Shown here in pieces: positions 1-9,988 of a DNA stretch of 49,558 bases. A program made the position numbers and the translations under genes. The first letter of the stretch is position 1; every line of letters begins with the position of its first letter. Origin of the DNA: Wenzhouxiangella sp. (lineage in GTDB: Bacteria; Pseudomonadota; Gammaproteobacteria; Xanthomonadales; Wenzhouxiangellaceae); NCBI GenBank assembly GCA_007131235.1, contig SLQY01000263.1, forward strand, positions 1 through 49,558. Reading direction: 5' to 3'. A model generated the notes under the pieces. The model was given only the letters and a program-made list of their open reading frames with translations. It was not told the origin of the DNA and did not search any database.

Positions 1-3000
1 ATGGTGCGCTTCAAGTTGTTCAAGCACGGCCGCCCCATTCTCTTGAGCGACGTTCTGCCGATGCTTGAAAACCTGGGAATGAAGATAGTCTCGGAGCGCC
101 CCTACGAGCTGAAGCTGGCTGATGGCCACCGCATATGGATTCAGGATTTCGATATGCGCCTGCCGGAAGGGCAGGATCTGCGCCTGGAGTTGATTCGAGA
201 AAAATTCCAGACTGCGTTCGAGCAAACCTGGCGTCAGCGCTGCGAGAACGACGGGTTCAATCGCCTGGTGCTGCGCGCTCACCTGGACTGGCGCCAGGTC
301 ACGATGCTGCGGGCCTGCTGCAAGTACCTGCTGCAGACCGGTATTCCATTCTCGCAAAGCTACATGGAGCAGACACTGTCGGCCTGGCCGCTGGTGGCGC
401 GATTGCTGGTGGAGTATTTCGAGGCTCGTTTTGACCCCGCCCGCGCCGAGGCCGGCAAGCCTCAGCGACAGGCCGCGCGCAAGGCGCTGGAGGCTCAATG
501 CCGGGAACTGGCCGACGCCTACGACGATGAGGTCCTGGTCGAGCTGCTTGACGAGCTTTTGAAGCAGCGTGAGCTTCCCGCCAGTGAAACCGACATCATG
601 GTCGTGCGTAAAACCATCCTGCGCGCCATTGACAGTGTATCTTCCGCCGACCAGGATCGTATCCTGCGCGGCTTCTACGACCTGGTGCGGTCCATGCTCA
701 GGACCAACATGTACCAGCAGGATGATCGTGGCGAGTTTCGCGAGTACGTCAGTTTCAAACTTGATTCATCCATAGTGCCCGATCTGCCGCCGCCACGACC
801 CTTTCGCGAAATCTGGGTTTACTCGCCGCGGGTGGAGGGCATCCACCTGCGCGGCGGCAAGGTTGCCCGTGGTGGCCTGCGCTGGTCTGATCGACGCGAA
901 GACTTTCGGACCGAGGTACTCGGCCTGCTGCGCGCTCAGAACGTCAAGAACACGATGATCGTTCCGGTCGGCGCCAAGGGTGGCTTCGTGGTCAAGCAGC
1001 CGCCCGAGGACGAGGGCCGCGACAAGCTCATGGCCGAAGTCGTTTATTGCTACCGTTGCTTCATCAGCGGCCTGTTGGATATCACCGATAACCTCGATGG
1101 CGATGACGTGGTGCCGCCATTGCAGGTATTGCGCGCCGATGATGAAGATGACCCGTATCTGGTGGTGGCGGCCGACAAGGGTACGGCCACGTTTTCCGAT
1201 ATCGCCAACGCCATTTCGACCGAGCACGGTTTCTGGCTTGACGATGCCTTCGCCTCCGGTGGCTCAAATGGCTACGATCACAAGAAGATGGGTATTACGG
1301 CCAAGGGTGCCTGGGAGTCGGTAAAGCGTCATTTTCGCGAGTTGGGGCTGAACACCCAGGCCGAGGACTTCAGCGTTGTCGGCATCGGTGACATGGCCGG
1401 TGACGTGTTCGGCAATGGCATGTTGCTTTCCGAGCACATCCAGCTGAAGGCTGCTTTCAACCACATGCATATTTTTCTCGACCCGGCACCGGATGCAGCA
1501 ACAAGCTTCGCCGAGCGCAAGCGCCTGTTCGAGTTGCCGCGTTCGACCTGGGCCGATTACGACAAAAGCCTGATTTCGTCAGGAGGCGGGGTCTTTTCGC
1601 GCCAGGCCAAAACCATCCCACTTTCACCCCAGGTGCGCGACTGGCTGGGCGTGGAGGCCGACAGCCTGGCGCCACACGAGCTGATTCGCGAGTTGCTGAA
1701 GGCACCTGTCGATCTGCTCTGGAACGGCGGCATTGGTACCTATGTCAAGGGTGCCAGCGAAAGCCACGCCGACGTAGGCGATCTGGCCAACAACCTGGTG
1801 CGGGTCAACGGTGCCGAGTTGCGTTGTCGAGTGATCGGAGAGGGTGGCAACCTCGGCTTGACCCAGCGAGGCAGAATCGAATTTGCCCTCAAGGGCGGAC
1901 GGATCAATACCGATTTCATCGACAACTCCGCCGGTGTCGACTGTTCCGACCACGAGGTCAACATCAAGATTTTGCTCAACCAGGCCGTCGAGGGCGGACA
2001 AATCGACGTGCCAGGGCGAAATCAGTTGCTCAAGGAGATGACCGACGAAGTATCGGAGCTCGTTTTGCGCAGCAACTACTTGCAGACCCAGGCGCTAAGC
2101 ATGATGGAGAATCTGACCAGTGGCCGACTTGGTTCGGAAGCGCATTTCATCGCCATGCTGGAACGCCAGGGTGTGATTGATCGCGACCTGGAACAATTGC
2201 CTGACGAGGAAACCTTGCGTGAGCGTGTCGCTCGCGGCCAGGGCTTGACCCGGCCCGAGCTGTCGCTGCTGCTGTCGTATGCCAAGATTACGCTGTACCA
2301 GGAGCTGCTCGGGTCCGATGTTCCTGAGGATCCTTACCTGTCGCGAGAACTCGAGGACTACTTCCCAACACCGCTGCGCAAGCGGTTTGGTGAACTCATG
2401 CCCGAGCATCGACTGTGGCGCGAGATCATTGCCACCCGGGTGACTAATTCCATCGTCAATCGCATGGGCGCTCACTTCGCAATGCGTATCCGGGAAGACA
2501 CCGGTGCCAATTCGGCGACCATGGCCAAGGCCTATACGGTGGCACGGGAAATTTTCAGTGCCCGGGACTTCTGGCGCGACGTCGAAGCGCTCGACAACCA
2601 GGTACCGGCCGAGCTCCAGACCGAGGCGATCCTGGAAATGTGGAATCTCCTGCGCCAGGTCACGCGACGCTTGATTACCTTGCCAGGCGGCCATGGCATC
2701 GATATTTCCAGCAAGGTGCAGCGTTTCCAGCCAGGTATCGAGGAATACAAGCAATGCCTGGAGAATGTGCTTGGCGAGGAGCTGCGAGAGCGCCTGGATG
2801 AACGCGCCAGCGAGCTGCTCGATGTTGGCTTTCCCGACACACTGGCGCGCCAGATTGCCGCTTTGCGCTACCTGCATTCGGCCCTGGATATCGTCGACGA
2901 AGCACGGTCGAATGAAATGTCAGTCGAGCAGGTCGCCCGGATTTACTTCGAGCTGCTTGATCGCCTGTGCCTGAAGTGGTTGCGGGCGCAGGTGGAAAGC

Positions 3001-3267
3001 CTCCCGGTTGAGCGCCAATGGCATGCCCATGCCCGCGGGAACCTGCGCGATGAGCTCTATAGTTACCATCGCCAGCTGGTCCGCCGCGTGTTGATTGAAA
3101 CCGGGGAAGAACCGGAGCCGGTGGCTGTCTGGTTCCAGCGCTACAGCGCTGAATCCGGCCGGGTATCGGTGATGCTTGAAGAAATGCGCAACACCAGCGC
3201 TGCTGACTATCCGTCGATGCAGGTTGCCATCAAGGGCCTGGGTCAGCTTCTGAACGCCACTGCCTGA
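1..3267 (+). CDS. NAD-specific glutamate dehydrogenase, large (~180 kDa) type; 5' end cut by the window edge
   Basis: 1088-aa ORF open at the window start. Contains GGKVARGGLRWSDRREDFRTEVLGLLRAQNVKNTMIVPVGAKGGFVVK and FNHMHIFLDPAPD motifs typical of large bacterial NAD-GDH; shorter than the usual ~1600 aa, so N-terminally truncated here. Confidence 0.95.
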   Translation: MVRFKLFKHGRPILLSDVLPMLENLGMKIVSERPYELKLADGHRIWIQDFDMRLPEGQDLRLELIREKFQTAFEQTWRQRCENDGFNRLVLRAHLDWRQVTMLRACCKYLLQTGIPFSQSYMEQTLSAWPLVARLLVEYFEARFDPARAEAGKPQRQAARKALEAQCRELADAYDDEVLVELLDELLKQRELPASETDIMVVRKTILRAIDSVSSADQDRILRGFYDLVRSMLRTNMYQQDDRGEFREYVSFKLDSSIVPDLPPPRPFREIWVYSPRVEGIHLRGGKVARGGLRWSDRREDFRTEVLGLLRAQNVKNTMIVPVGAKGGFVVKQPPEDEGRDKLMAEVVYCYRCFISGLLDITDNLDGDDVVPPLQVLRADDEDDPYLVVAADKGTATFSDIANAISTEHGFWLDDAFASGGSNGYDHKKMGITAKGAWESVKRHFRELGLNTQAEDFSVVGIGDMAGDVFGNGMLLSEHIQLKAAFNHMHIFLDPAPDAATSFAERKRLFELPRSTWADYDKSLISSGGGVFSRQAKTIPLSPQVRDWLGVEADSLAPHELIRELLKAPVDLLWNGGIGTYVKGASESHADVGDLANNLVRVNGAELRCRVIGEGGNLGLTQRGRIEFALKGGRINTDFIDNSAGVDCSDHEVNIKILLNQAVEGGQIDVPGRNQLLKEMTDEVSELVLRSNYLQTQALSMMENLTSGRLGSEAHFIAMLERQGVIDRDLEQLPDEETLRERVARGQGLTRPELSLLLSYAKITLYQELLGSDVPEDPYLSRELEDYFPTPLRKRFGELMPEHRLWREIIATRVTNSIVNRMGAHFAMRIREDTGANSATMAKAYTVAREIFSARDFWRDVEALDNQVPAELQTEAILEMWNLLRQVTRRLITLPGGHGIDISSKVQRFQPGIEEYKQCLENVLGEELRERLDERASELLDVGFPDTLARQIAALRYLHSALDIVDEARSNEMSVEQVARIYFELLDRLCLKWLRAQVESLPVERQWHAHARGNLRDELYSYHRQLVRRVLIETGEEPEPVAVWFQRYSAESGRVSVMLEEMRNTSAADYPSMQVAIKGLGQLLNATA

Positions 3268-4037
3268 TGTCATCAACCCCCGCCATGGCTTTTCTTGCCA
3301 GTGACCATCCCGGTTCGGCGTCTGCCCTGGCGGATCTTGAACAGCGCTATGGCCGCGTTTCTCCACGCCACGCCGATGTGTTGGTGGTGCTCGGTGGTGA
3401 TGGCTTCATGCTGCACATCCTGCATGAACATGCTGACCTGGGCTTGCCGGTTTTCGGTATGCGTCTCGGGGATGTCGGGTTCTTGATGAACCGCTACGAA
3501 CCCGACGCGTTGACCGAGCGGGTGCAGGCCGCCCGCCGGGTCGAGCTCAACCCACTCAGGATGACCGCTGGCGACCTGGACGGGCACGAGCACGCAGCCG
3601 TGGCCATCAACGAGGTCTCTCTTCTTCGTCAGACCAACCAGGCAGCGCACCTGAAGATCCTGGTCAACGACCGCGAGCGCGTCGAGAAGCTGGTGGCCGA
3701 TGGGGCACTGGTGGCAACCGCGGCCGGATCGACGGCCTACAATCTATCGGCTCACGGCCCGATCCTTCCGCTGGGCACCGAGGCCGTCGTACTGACTCCG
3801 ATCAGCCCGTTCCGGCCGCGCCGCTGGCAAGGGGCCATTCTTCCGGCCAGCGCGGTGGTAAGGTTCGAGGTGCTGCAACCCGAGCGTCGTCCGGTCAGTG
3901 CAACGGCCGACTACGATGAATTTCGCAACGTGGCCTGGGTTGAAGTGCGTCAACATGAAGAGATCCGCCATCGGTTATTGTTTGATCCCGAGCATTCGCT
4001 GGAAGAGCGGATATTGAACGAGCAGTTTTTGTCTTGA
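3267..4037 (+). CDS. nadK: NAD kinase
   Basis: LVVLGGDGFMLHILHE (GGDG), MRLGDVGFLMNRY, INEVSLLR and GSTAYNLSAHGPILP motifs; start overlaps the GDH stop (TGATG). Confidence 0.95.
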   Translation: MSSTPAMAFLASDHPGSASALADLEQRYGRVSPRHADVLVVLGGDGFMLHILHEHADLGLPVFGMRLGDVGFLMNRYEPDALTERVQAARRVELNPLRMTAGDLDGHEHAAVAINEVSLLRQTNQAAHLKILVNDRERVEKLVADGALVATAAGSTAYNLSAHGPILPLGTEAVVLTPISPFRPRRWQGAILPASAVVRFEVLQPERRPVSATADYDEFRNVAWVEVRQHEEIRHRLLFDPEHSLEERILNEQFLS

Positions 4038-4046
4038 AAGCAGGAA

Positions 4047-4170
4047 CAAGGCGCAAGGAGCAAGGCTCAAGGCTCAAGGAGCAAGGAGCAAGGAGCAAGG
4101 AGCAAGGAGCAAGGAGCAAGGAGTGCGGTTTTCCTTGCTCCTTGAGCCTTGAGCCTTGAGCCTTGATCCT
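4047..4170. repeat. Heptamer tandem repeat (CAAGGNN x11, incl. 7 consecutive CAAGGAG, 4047-4123) followed by a complementary arm of CTTGAGC/CTTGCTC units (4133-4168)
   Basis: Read directly: CAAGGCG CAAGGAG CAAGGCT CAAGGCT (CAAGGAG)x7 TGCGGTTTTC CTTGCTC CTTGAGC CTTGAGC CTTGAGC CTTGATCC; the right arm is the reverse complement of the left units. Confidence 0.97.
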
Positions 4171-4179
4171 AACGAACGA

Positions 4180-5097
4180 ATGAATGAAATGAATAACCAA
4201 GACGCCAGCCTCGGCCCCCTGATGATCGGGATTTCTTCCCGAGCACTGTTCGATCTCGACGCCAGTCACAAGGTGTTCGAGGAGGGTGGGCTGGAGGCCT
4301 ACATGGACTACCAGCGCCAGCGCGAAGACGAGGTGCTGCAGCCCGGTGTGGCCTACAACCTGGCCCAGAAGCTGCTGGCGCTCAACAACGACGGCATGGA
4401 TCACCCCGGTGTTGAAGTCATCCTGATGTCACGCAACAGCGCCGACACGGGCCTGCGGATATTCAATTCGATCGAGCATTACGGGCTGGACGTGCAGCGT
4501 GCCGTTTTCACCAATGGTGCCAGTCCCTCGCAGTACATTGAACCGGCCGGGGTTCAGCTGTTTCTGTCGGCCAATGATGATGATGTGCGCCGGGTGCTGA
4601 TGGCAGGTTATGCCGCGGCAACGATCCTGCCGTCGGCGACCCGCGAAAACCGATCGGGGCAGCTGCGCCTGGCTTTTGATGGTGATGCCGTGATTTTTTC
4701 CGACGAGGCCGAGAGAGTCTACAAGGAACAAGGTTTGGCTGCCTTCTCCGACAGCGAGAAAAAGTCGGCTTCCCGGCCTTTGGCAGCCGGCCCGTTCAAG
4801 CGTGTGCTCGAAGGCATCCAACGCATTCAATCTGCCTACCCGCTGGAAGAAAACCCGATTCGCACTGCGCTGATCACGGCTCGCTCTGCGCCTGCCCACA
4901 AGCGGGTTATTCTGACGCTCAGGGCCTGGGGCATCCGGGTTGACGAAGCGCTGTTTCTCGGCGGGCGCAGCAAGGCACCATTCCTGCGCGCCTTTGGTGC
5001 CGATATCTTCTTCGATGATCAGCAGATGCACTGTTCGACGGCCAGCCAGGAAGTGGCGACCGGCCATGTGCCGCACGGGGTGGCGAATGAGCGGTGA
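4180..5097 (+). CDS. Cytosolic 5'-nucleotidase family protein (NT5C1-like)
   Basis: IGISSRALFDLDASHKVFEEGGLEAYMDYQRQREDEVLQPGVAYNLAQKLL and FFDDQQMHC resemble the 5'-nucleotidase family (PF06189-like). ORF track starts at 4156 (TTG inside the repeat); ATG at 4180 is preferred. Confidence 0.85.
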   Translation: MNEMNNQDASLGPLMIGISSRALFDLDASHKVFEEGGLEAYMDYQRQREDEVLQPGVAYNLAQKLLALNNDGMDHPGVEVILMSRNSADTGLRIFNSIEHYGLDVQRAVFTNGASPSQYIEPAGVQLFLSANDDDVRRVLMAGYAAATILPSATRENRSGQLRLAFDGDAVIFSDEAERVYKEQGLAAFSDSEKKSASRPLAAGPFKRVLEGIQRIQSAYPLEENPIRTALITARSAPAHKRVILTLRAWGIRVDEALFLGGRSKAPFLRAFGADIFFDDQQMHCSTASQEVATGHVPHGVANER

Positions 5098-5117
5098 GAG
5101 GGAAGAGGGAAGAGGAT
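5098..5117. repeat. Short purine tandem repeat (AGAGGGA units)
   Basis: GAGAGGGAAGAGGGAAGAGGATG immediately after the 5'-nucleotidase stop codon. Confidence 0.7.
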
Positions 5118-5197
5118 GCTGGGGAGCGAGCGGGTTGGTTTTGTTTCTTGTTGGTCGACTAAAATTCAAGTGATAACGTGATGGAAAACGCAAGCAT

Positions 5198-8100
5198 ATG
5201 AAAAATAAAGGTATCGGGGTAGTCTCTCTGCTTTTTGCGCTGGCTCTTGCATGCGCGTCCGCTCTGGCCGATGAACAAGCGGAAGCGGGCAATGGCAACG
5301 ATGAAAGCGCAGACAATGGTGACTGGTCGGTGCTGGAACCGCCGGGTGAGTGGCAGTCGGTCAGTATCGATACGCGCTCCTTTACCTGGTCGGATGTCGA
5401 TGTCAGTCCGGATGGCCAGACCCTGATCTTCCACACCCTGGGTGACATCTACCGTGTCTCCATTGACGGCGGCGAGGCCGAGGCGCTGACCGATGATATC
5501 GCCTGGAATTTCCAGCCCCGCTTCAGCCCGGACGGGCGCCATATCGCGTTCATTTCTGATCGTGCCGGGGCCGAGAATATCTGGATCATGGACGCTGACG
5601 GCAACCACCTGGTCCAGGTCAGCGACGAGCGCGAGCACCTGCTGCACAATCCGGCCTGGTCGCCGGATGGTGACTACATCGCCGCGCGCAAGGGCTATGT
5701 GTCGCGCAGGTCCATTCCGGCCGGCTCGATCTGGATGTACCACCGCGGTGGTGGCGGCGGCGTTGAGCTGGTCGAACGTCTGCATGGTCAGCAGTCGCAG
5801 AAAAACATTGCCGAGCCGTACTTTTCACCGGACGGTGAGTACCTGTATTTCAGCCAGGACGTCACCTCGGGCTCGGTCTGGGAGTACAACCGCGACGCCA
5901 ACCGCGGTATCTTCGCGGTGCGCCGCCTGAATCTGAATACTGGCCAGACCGATACCGTGGCCGGTGGCCCCGGCGGTGCCATCCGACCGGTACTGTCGCC
6001 GGACGGCAAGCAGCTGGCCTTTGTGCGCCGCAACCCCACCGAGCTGTCGTCGCGGCTGATGGTGCGCGATTTGCAGTCAGGCATCGAGCGCACCCTGTTT
6101 GAAGGACTGGATCGCGACAAGCAAGAGACCTCGGGAGACATGGGCAATTACCCGGCGTTTGCCTGGCACCCGGAGGGCCAGGCGATCGTGATCTGGGCCC
6201 AGGGTGGTTTCCATCGTGTCGGCCTGGATGGTTCGCACCGGGAAATTCCGGTGCATGTGCGTGCCGAGAAACAGGTGCATCCGGCGCTCAGACGACAGAT
6301 CGAGGTCGCGCCGGATACGTTCCCGGTGCGCATGGCGCGCTGGACCCAGCAGAGCCCGGATGGCCGCCATGCCATTTACCAGGCCCTGGGCTATCTGTGG
6401 CTGCATGATCTTGAGCGCGACAGCCACCGTCGCCTGACCAGCCAGACCGAACATTGGGAGTTCTACCCCAGCTTCTCACCGGACAGCCGCTGGGTGGTCT
6501 ACACCACTTTCGAAGACGAGGCGCTTGGGTCGGTCCGCATCCATCCTGTGGGTCGCGGACGTGGCCGCGTGCTGAGCACCGAGCCGGGTTACTACCTGGA
6601 GCCGTCGTTCTCGCCCGATGCTCGCCAGGTCGTCTACCGGCGCACCAGCGGCGGCTTCCTGTCCTCGCCGGCCTGGTCTGATCGCACCGGCCTGTATCGC
6701 GTCGCCGTCGACGGCGGCGAGCCCGTTCTGATTACCGAGCGCGGTGCCAGCCCGCAGTTTACCGGTGATGGCCAGCGCATCCTGTTCAGCCAGCGCGATG
6801 GCAACCAGCTGTTGCTCAACAGCGTCAATCTTGACGGACACGATCAGCGCGAGCACCTGGTGGGCGACTGGATTACCGAGTACAAGCTCTCTCCGGACGG
6901 TCGCTGGGTGGCCTTTACCGAGCACTACAACGCCTATGTCGCGCCGTTTTTTGCCGCCGGCAAGCCGGTCAGCCTGGGCGCCAACAGCCGCGCTTTCCCG
7001 GTCCGCCAGGTCTCGGCGCGGGCCGGTGACAATCTGCATTTCACGGCCGACAGCCAGACTCTGGCCTGGTCACACGGGGCCACCTTGTACACGCGTTCGC
7101 TCAGCGATGCCTTTGCCTTTCTCGACGGCGCACCGGATGAACTGCCGGAGCCCGTGACGGAAGGCCGCAACCTGTCCATCGAGCTTGAGTCGGATCGGCA
7201 TGATGGTCGTATTGCCCTGGTCGGTGCTCGCGTCGTGACCATGCGCAACGCCGCCGAGGAACAGGAAGTGATCGAAAACGGTGTGATCCTGGTGGAGGGC
7301 CACCGCATTGTCGCGGTGGGTGCCACAGACCAGGTCGAGATTCCGTCGGGTTATCGCCAGTTCGACCTGGCGGGCAAGACCGTGCTGCCCGGCCTGGTCG
7401 ACGCCCATGCTCATGGGCCGATGAGCAATCAGCAATTGCAGCCGCAGCAGAACTGGGCCCAGATTGCCAACCTGGCCTTCGGTGTGACCACGGTCCACGA
7501 CCCGTCCAACGACAATGCCGGGATCTTCTCCATGGCCGAGCTGCAGCGTGCCGGCAAGGTCCTGGCCCCGCGCATCTTTTCCACCGGCCGGATTCTCTAT
7601 GGCGCGATCTTCCCGGGTGTGACCGCGCAGATCAACAGCTACGACGATGCCGAGTTCCATGTCCGGCGCCAGATGGAGCTGGGCGCGATCTCGGTCAAGA
7701 GCTACAACTACCTGCGCCGCGATCAGCGCCAACAGGTGCTGGAGGCGGGGCGCAAGCTCGACGTGATGGTGGTGCCCGAGGGGGGTATGCGCCTGGAGCA
7801 GAACCTGAACCAGATTGTCGACGGCCACACCGGCATCGAGCACAGCCTGTCGATTCATACCGCCTACGATGACCTGAAGCAGCTTTGGAGCCAGACCGAG
7901 GTGGTCTGGTCGCCGACCTATGGAGTGGCCTACGGCGGCATGATGGGAGAGGAGTACTGGTATGACCGCACCGAGGTTTGGAAAAACGAGCGTCTGCTCA
8001 ATTTCGTGCCGCGTTCGGTCGTCTTTCCGCGCTCCATCCGCCGACCGACCGCCCCGGACGAGCTCTACAACCATATCGCCGTGGCCGAAATGACCAAGCA

Positions 8101-8533
8101 GATGAATGCGCTGGGGGTGCCCGTGGTTATTGGTGCCCACGGCCAGTTGGCCGGCCTGGCGGCTCACTGGGAGATGTGGATGATGGAGCAGGGCGGGTTC
8201 ACGCCCTGGGAAGCCCTGCGCGGTGCCACCATCGACGGTGCCCGCTATTTCGGCATGGACGGCGATATCGGTTCGATCGAGGTCGGCAAGCTGGCCGACC
8301 TGTTCGTCGTCGACGGTGACGTGCTGGCAAACATCCGCCTGAGCGAAAATGTCACCCACACCATGCTCAACGGCCGCCTGTATGACGCTGCGAACATGAA
8401 CCAGATCGCACCCGATCGCGTCGAGCGCAAACCGTTCTTCTTTGAACAGGAGGGCGGCGACGCCTGGCAGCCGGCTACCATGCAATACTTCCACCAGATG
8501 GGCCACGACCTCGGCTGGCACTGCCGCCACTAA
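5198..8533 (+). CDS. Secreted TolB-like beta-propeller + amidohydrolase family protein
   Basis: Signal peptide MKNKGIGVVSLLFALALACASALA; many SPDG repeats (TolB/WD40-like PD40); C-terminal amidohydrolase with GKTVLPGLVDAHAHGPM, GVTTVHDPS and GSIEVGKLADLFVVDGD. Confidence 0.92.
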   Translation: MKNKGIGVVSLLFALALACASALADEQAEAGNGNDESADNGDWSVLEPPGEWQSVSIDTRSFTWSDVDVSPDGQTLIFHTLGDIYRVSIDGGEAEALTDDIAWNFQPRFSPDGRHIAFISDRAGAENIWIMDADGNHLVQVSDEREHLLHNPAWSPDGDYIAARKGYVSRRSIPAGSIWMYHRGGGGGVELVERLHGQQSQKNIAEPYFSPDGEYLYFSQDVTSGSVWEYNRDANRGIFAVRRLNLNTGQTDTVAGGPGGAIRPVLSPDGKQLAFVRRNPTELSSRLMVRDLQSGIERTLFEGLDRDKQETSGDMGNYPAFAWHPEGQAIVIWAQGGFHRVGLDGSHREIPVHVRAEKQVHPALRRQIEVAPDTFPVRMARWTQQSPDGRHAIYQALGYLWLHDLERDSHRRLTSQTEHWEFYPSFSPDSRWVVYTTFEDEALGSVRIHPVGRGRGRVLSTEPGYYLEPSFSPDARQVVYRRTSGGFLSSPAWSDRTGLYRVAVDGGEPVLITERGASPQFTGDGQRILFSQRDGNQLLLNSVNLDGHDQREHLVGDWITEYKLSPDGRWVAFTEHYNAYVAPFFAAGKPVSLGANSRAFPVRQVSARAGDNLHFTADSQTLAWSHGATLYTRSLSDAFAFLDGAPDELPEPVTEGRNLSIELESDRHDGRIALVGARVVTMRNAAEEQEVIENGVILVEGHRIVAVGATDQVEIPSGYRQFDLAGKTVLPGLVDAHAHGPMSNQQLQPQQNWAQIANLAFGVTTVHDPSNDNAGIFSMAELQRAGKVLAPRIFSTGRILYGAIFPGVTAQINSYDDAEFHVRRQMELGAISVKSYNYLRRDQRQQVLEAGRKLDVMVVPEGGMRLEQNLNQIVDGHTGIEHSLSIHTAYDDLKQLWSQTEVVWSPTYGVAYGGMMGEEYWYDRTEVWKNERLLNFVPRSVVFPRSIRRPTAPDELYNHIAVAEMTKQMNALGVPVVIGAHGQLAGLAAHWEMWMMEQGGFTPWEALRGATIDGARYFGMDGDIGSIEVGKLADLFVVDGDVLANIRLSENVTHTMLNGRLYDAANMNQIAPDRVERKPFFFEQEGGDAWQPATMQYFHQMGHDLGWHCRH

Positions 8534-8541
8534 GGGATTGG

Positions 8542-8610
8542 AACCACCGAAGACACCGAAAGCACCGAATTGAAAAAAGTTCTTCGGTGTCGTCGGTGCT
8601 TTCGGTGGTT
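8542..8610. repeat. Imperfect inverted repeat of 9-nt ACCGAAGAC/ACCGAAAGC units between convergent genes; possible bidirectional terminator
   Basis: Left arm AACCACCGAAGACACCGAAAGCACCGAA (8542-8569), right arm TTCGGTGTCGTCGGTGCTTTCGGTGGTT (8583-8610); 23/28 positions complementary in register. Confidence 0.9.
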
Positions 8611-8640
8611 ACCGGGTTTGTACGTTTCCCGACCCCGGGA

Positions 8641-9969
8641 TCAATCGAGGCGGTGGGCGAAGAGGTCGTACTGGTCGGTGCCGGTGATTTTGACGTCGAG
8701 GAAGTCGCCGATGGCGGCATTACCGGCGTTTTCGACGACGACGACGCCGTCGATTTCCGGTGCGTCGCCGTAGGAACGGGCGATCGCGGTGGTGCCTTCG
8801 ATGCGGTCAACGACGACCGGCTCCTCGCTGCCGATACGTCGCTTAAGGCGTTCCCTGCTGATATCTGCCTGGACCTGCATGAAACGGTGCCAGCGTTCTT
8901 CCTTGACGTCCTCGGGTACCGGGTCGGGCAGGGCGTTGGCGCGCGCACCTTCGACCGGTGAGTACTTGAAGCAGCCGACCCGATCGAGCTGGGCTTCACC
9001 CAGCCAGTCCAGCAGCTCTTCGAAGTCTGCCTCGGTCTCGCCGGGAAAGCCAACAATGAAAGTCGAGCGGATGACCAGTTCCGGGCACTCCCGGCGCCAG
9101 GTCTGAACGCGCTCCAGGGTGTTTTCGGCCGCAGCCGGACGGCGCATCGCCTTGAGTATCTTCTGGCTGCCGTGCTGAAACGGGATGTCCAGGTAGGGCA
9201 GGATCAATCCCTCGTTCATCAAGGGGATCAGCTTGTCGACGTGCGGATAAGGGTAGACGTAGTGCAAGCGCACCCAGGCATCGAGCTGGCCCAGGGCCCG
9301 GGCCAGGTCCTGGATACGGGTCTCCCATTCCTGACCGGCCCAGAAGTCTTTCTGGTATTTGATATCGACGCCGTAGGCGCTGGTGTCCTGCGAAATCACC
9401 AGCAACTCGGTCACACCGCGCTCGACCAGCTGTTCGGCCTCGCGCATCACCATACCTAGCGGCCGCGAACGCAGCTTGCCGCGCATATCAGGGATGATGC
9501 AAAAACTGCACTTGTGGTTGCAACCCTCTGAAATCTTGAGATATGCGTAGTGCTTCGGTGTGAGCTTCAGGCCGCCTGGCGGGACCAGGTCGATCTTCGG
9601 ATCGTGCGGCCGTGGCAGGTGCTGGTGTACCGAGGCCAGCACCGCATCGGCCTGGTGCGGGCCGGTGACTCCCAGCACCTTGGGGTGAATTGCCGTGATG
9701 TCTTCAGGCTTGGCCCCCATGCAGCCGGTGACCAGTACCTTGCCGTTTTCGGCCAGGGCTTCGCCAATGGTCTCCAGTGATTCTGCCTTGGCCGAATCGA
9801 TAAAGCCGCAGGTGTTGACCACGACCAGGTCGGCCTGGGCATATTCCGGCACCAGATCATAGCCCTCGGCCCGCAGCCGCGAGACGATTTGCTCGGAGTC
9901 AACCAGGGCCTTGGGGCAGCCGAGGGAAATGAGGCCGACGGTGGGGGATTTGGGGGCAGTTGTCGTCAT
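8641..9969 (-). CDS. rimO: Ribosomal protein uS12 (S12) methylthiotransferase RimO
   Basis: [27 protein letters not shown], radical-SAM [42 protein letters not shown]. Start set at ATG 9969 ([17 protein letters not shown]). Confidence 0.97.
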   Translation of the reverse strand: MTTTAPKSPTVGLISLGCPKALVDSEQIVSRLRAEGYDLVPEYAQADLVVVNTCGFIDSAKAESLETIGEALAENGKVLVTGCMGAKPEDITAIHPKVLGVTGPHQADAVLASVHQHLPRPHDPKIDLVPPGGLKLTPKHYAYLKISEGCNHKCSFCIIPDMRGKLRSRPLGMVMREAEQLVERGVTELLVISQDTSAYGVDIKYQKDFWAGQEWETRIQDLARALGQLDAWVRLHYVYPYPHVDKLIPLMNEGLILPYLDIPFQHGSQKILKAMRRPAAAENTLERVQTWRRECPELVIRSTFIVGFPGETEADFEELLDWLGEAQLDRVGCFKYSPVEGARANALPDPVPEDVKEERWHRFMQVQADISRERLKRRIGSEEPVVVDRIEGTTAIARSYGDAPEIDGVVVVENAGNAAIGDFLDVKITGTDQYDLFAHRLD

Positions 9970-9988
9970 CCCGGTATTGTAGGGGAGT

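Noticed and set aside
4047-4170. Possible CRISPR array
   Set aside because: 7-nt contiguous units with no spacers; a tandem repeat, not direct repeats separated by unique spacers.
4156-4179. ORF-track TTG start of the 5'-nucleotidase inside the repeat
   Set aside because: Codons derive from the CTTGAGC repeat arm; ATG at 4180 (or 4189) gives a sensible N-terminus.
7070-8530. 486-aa minus-strand ORF
   Set aside because: Antisense shadow of the amidohydrolase domain; no independent motif.
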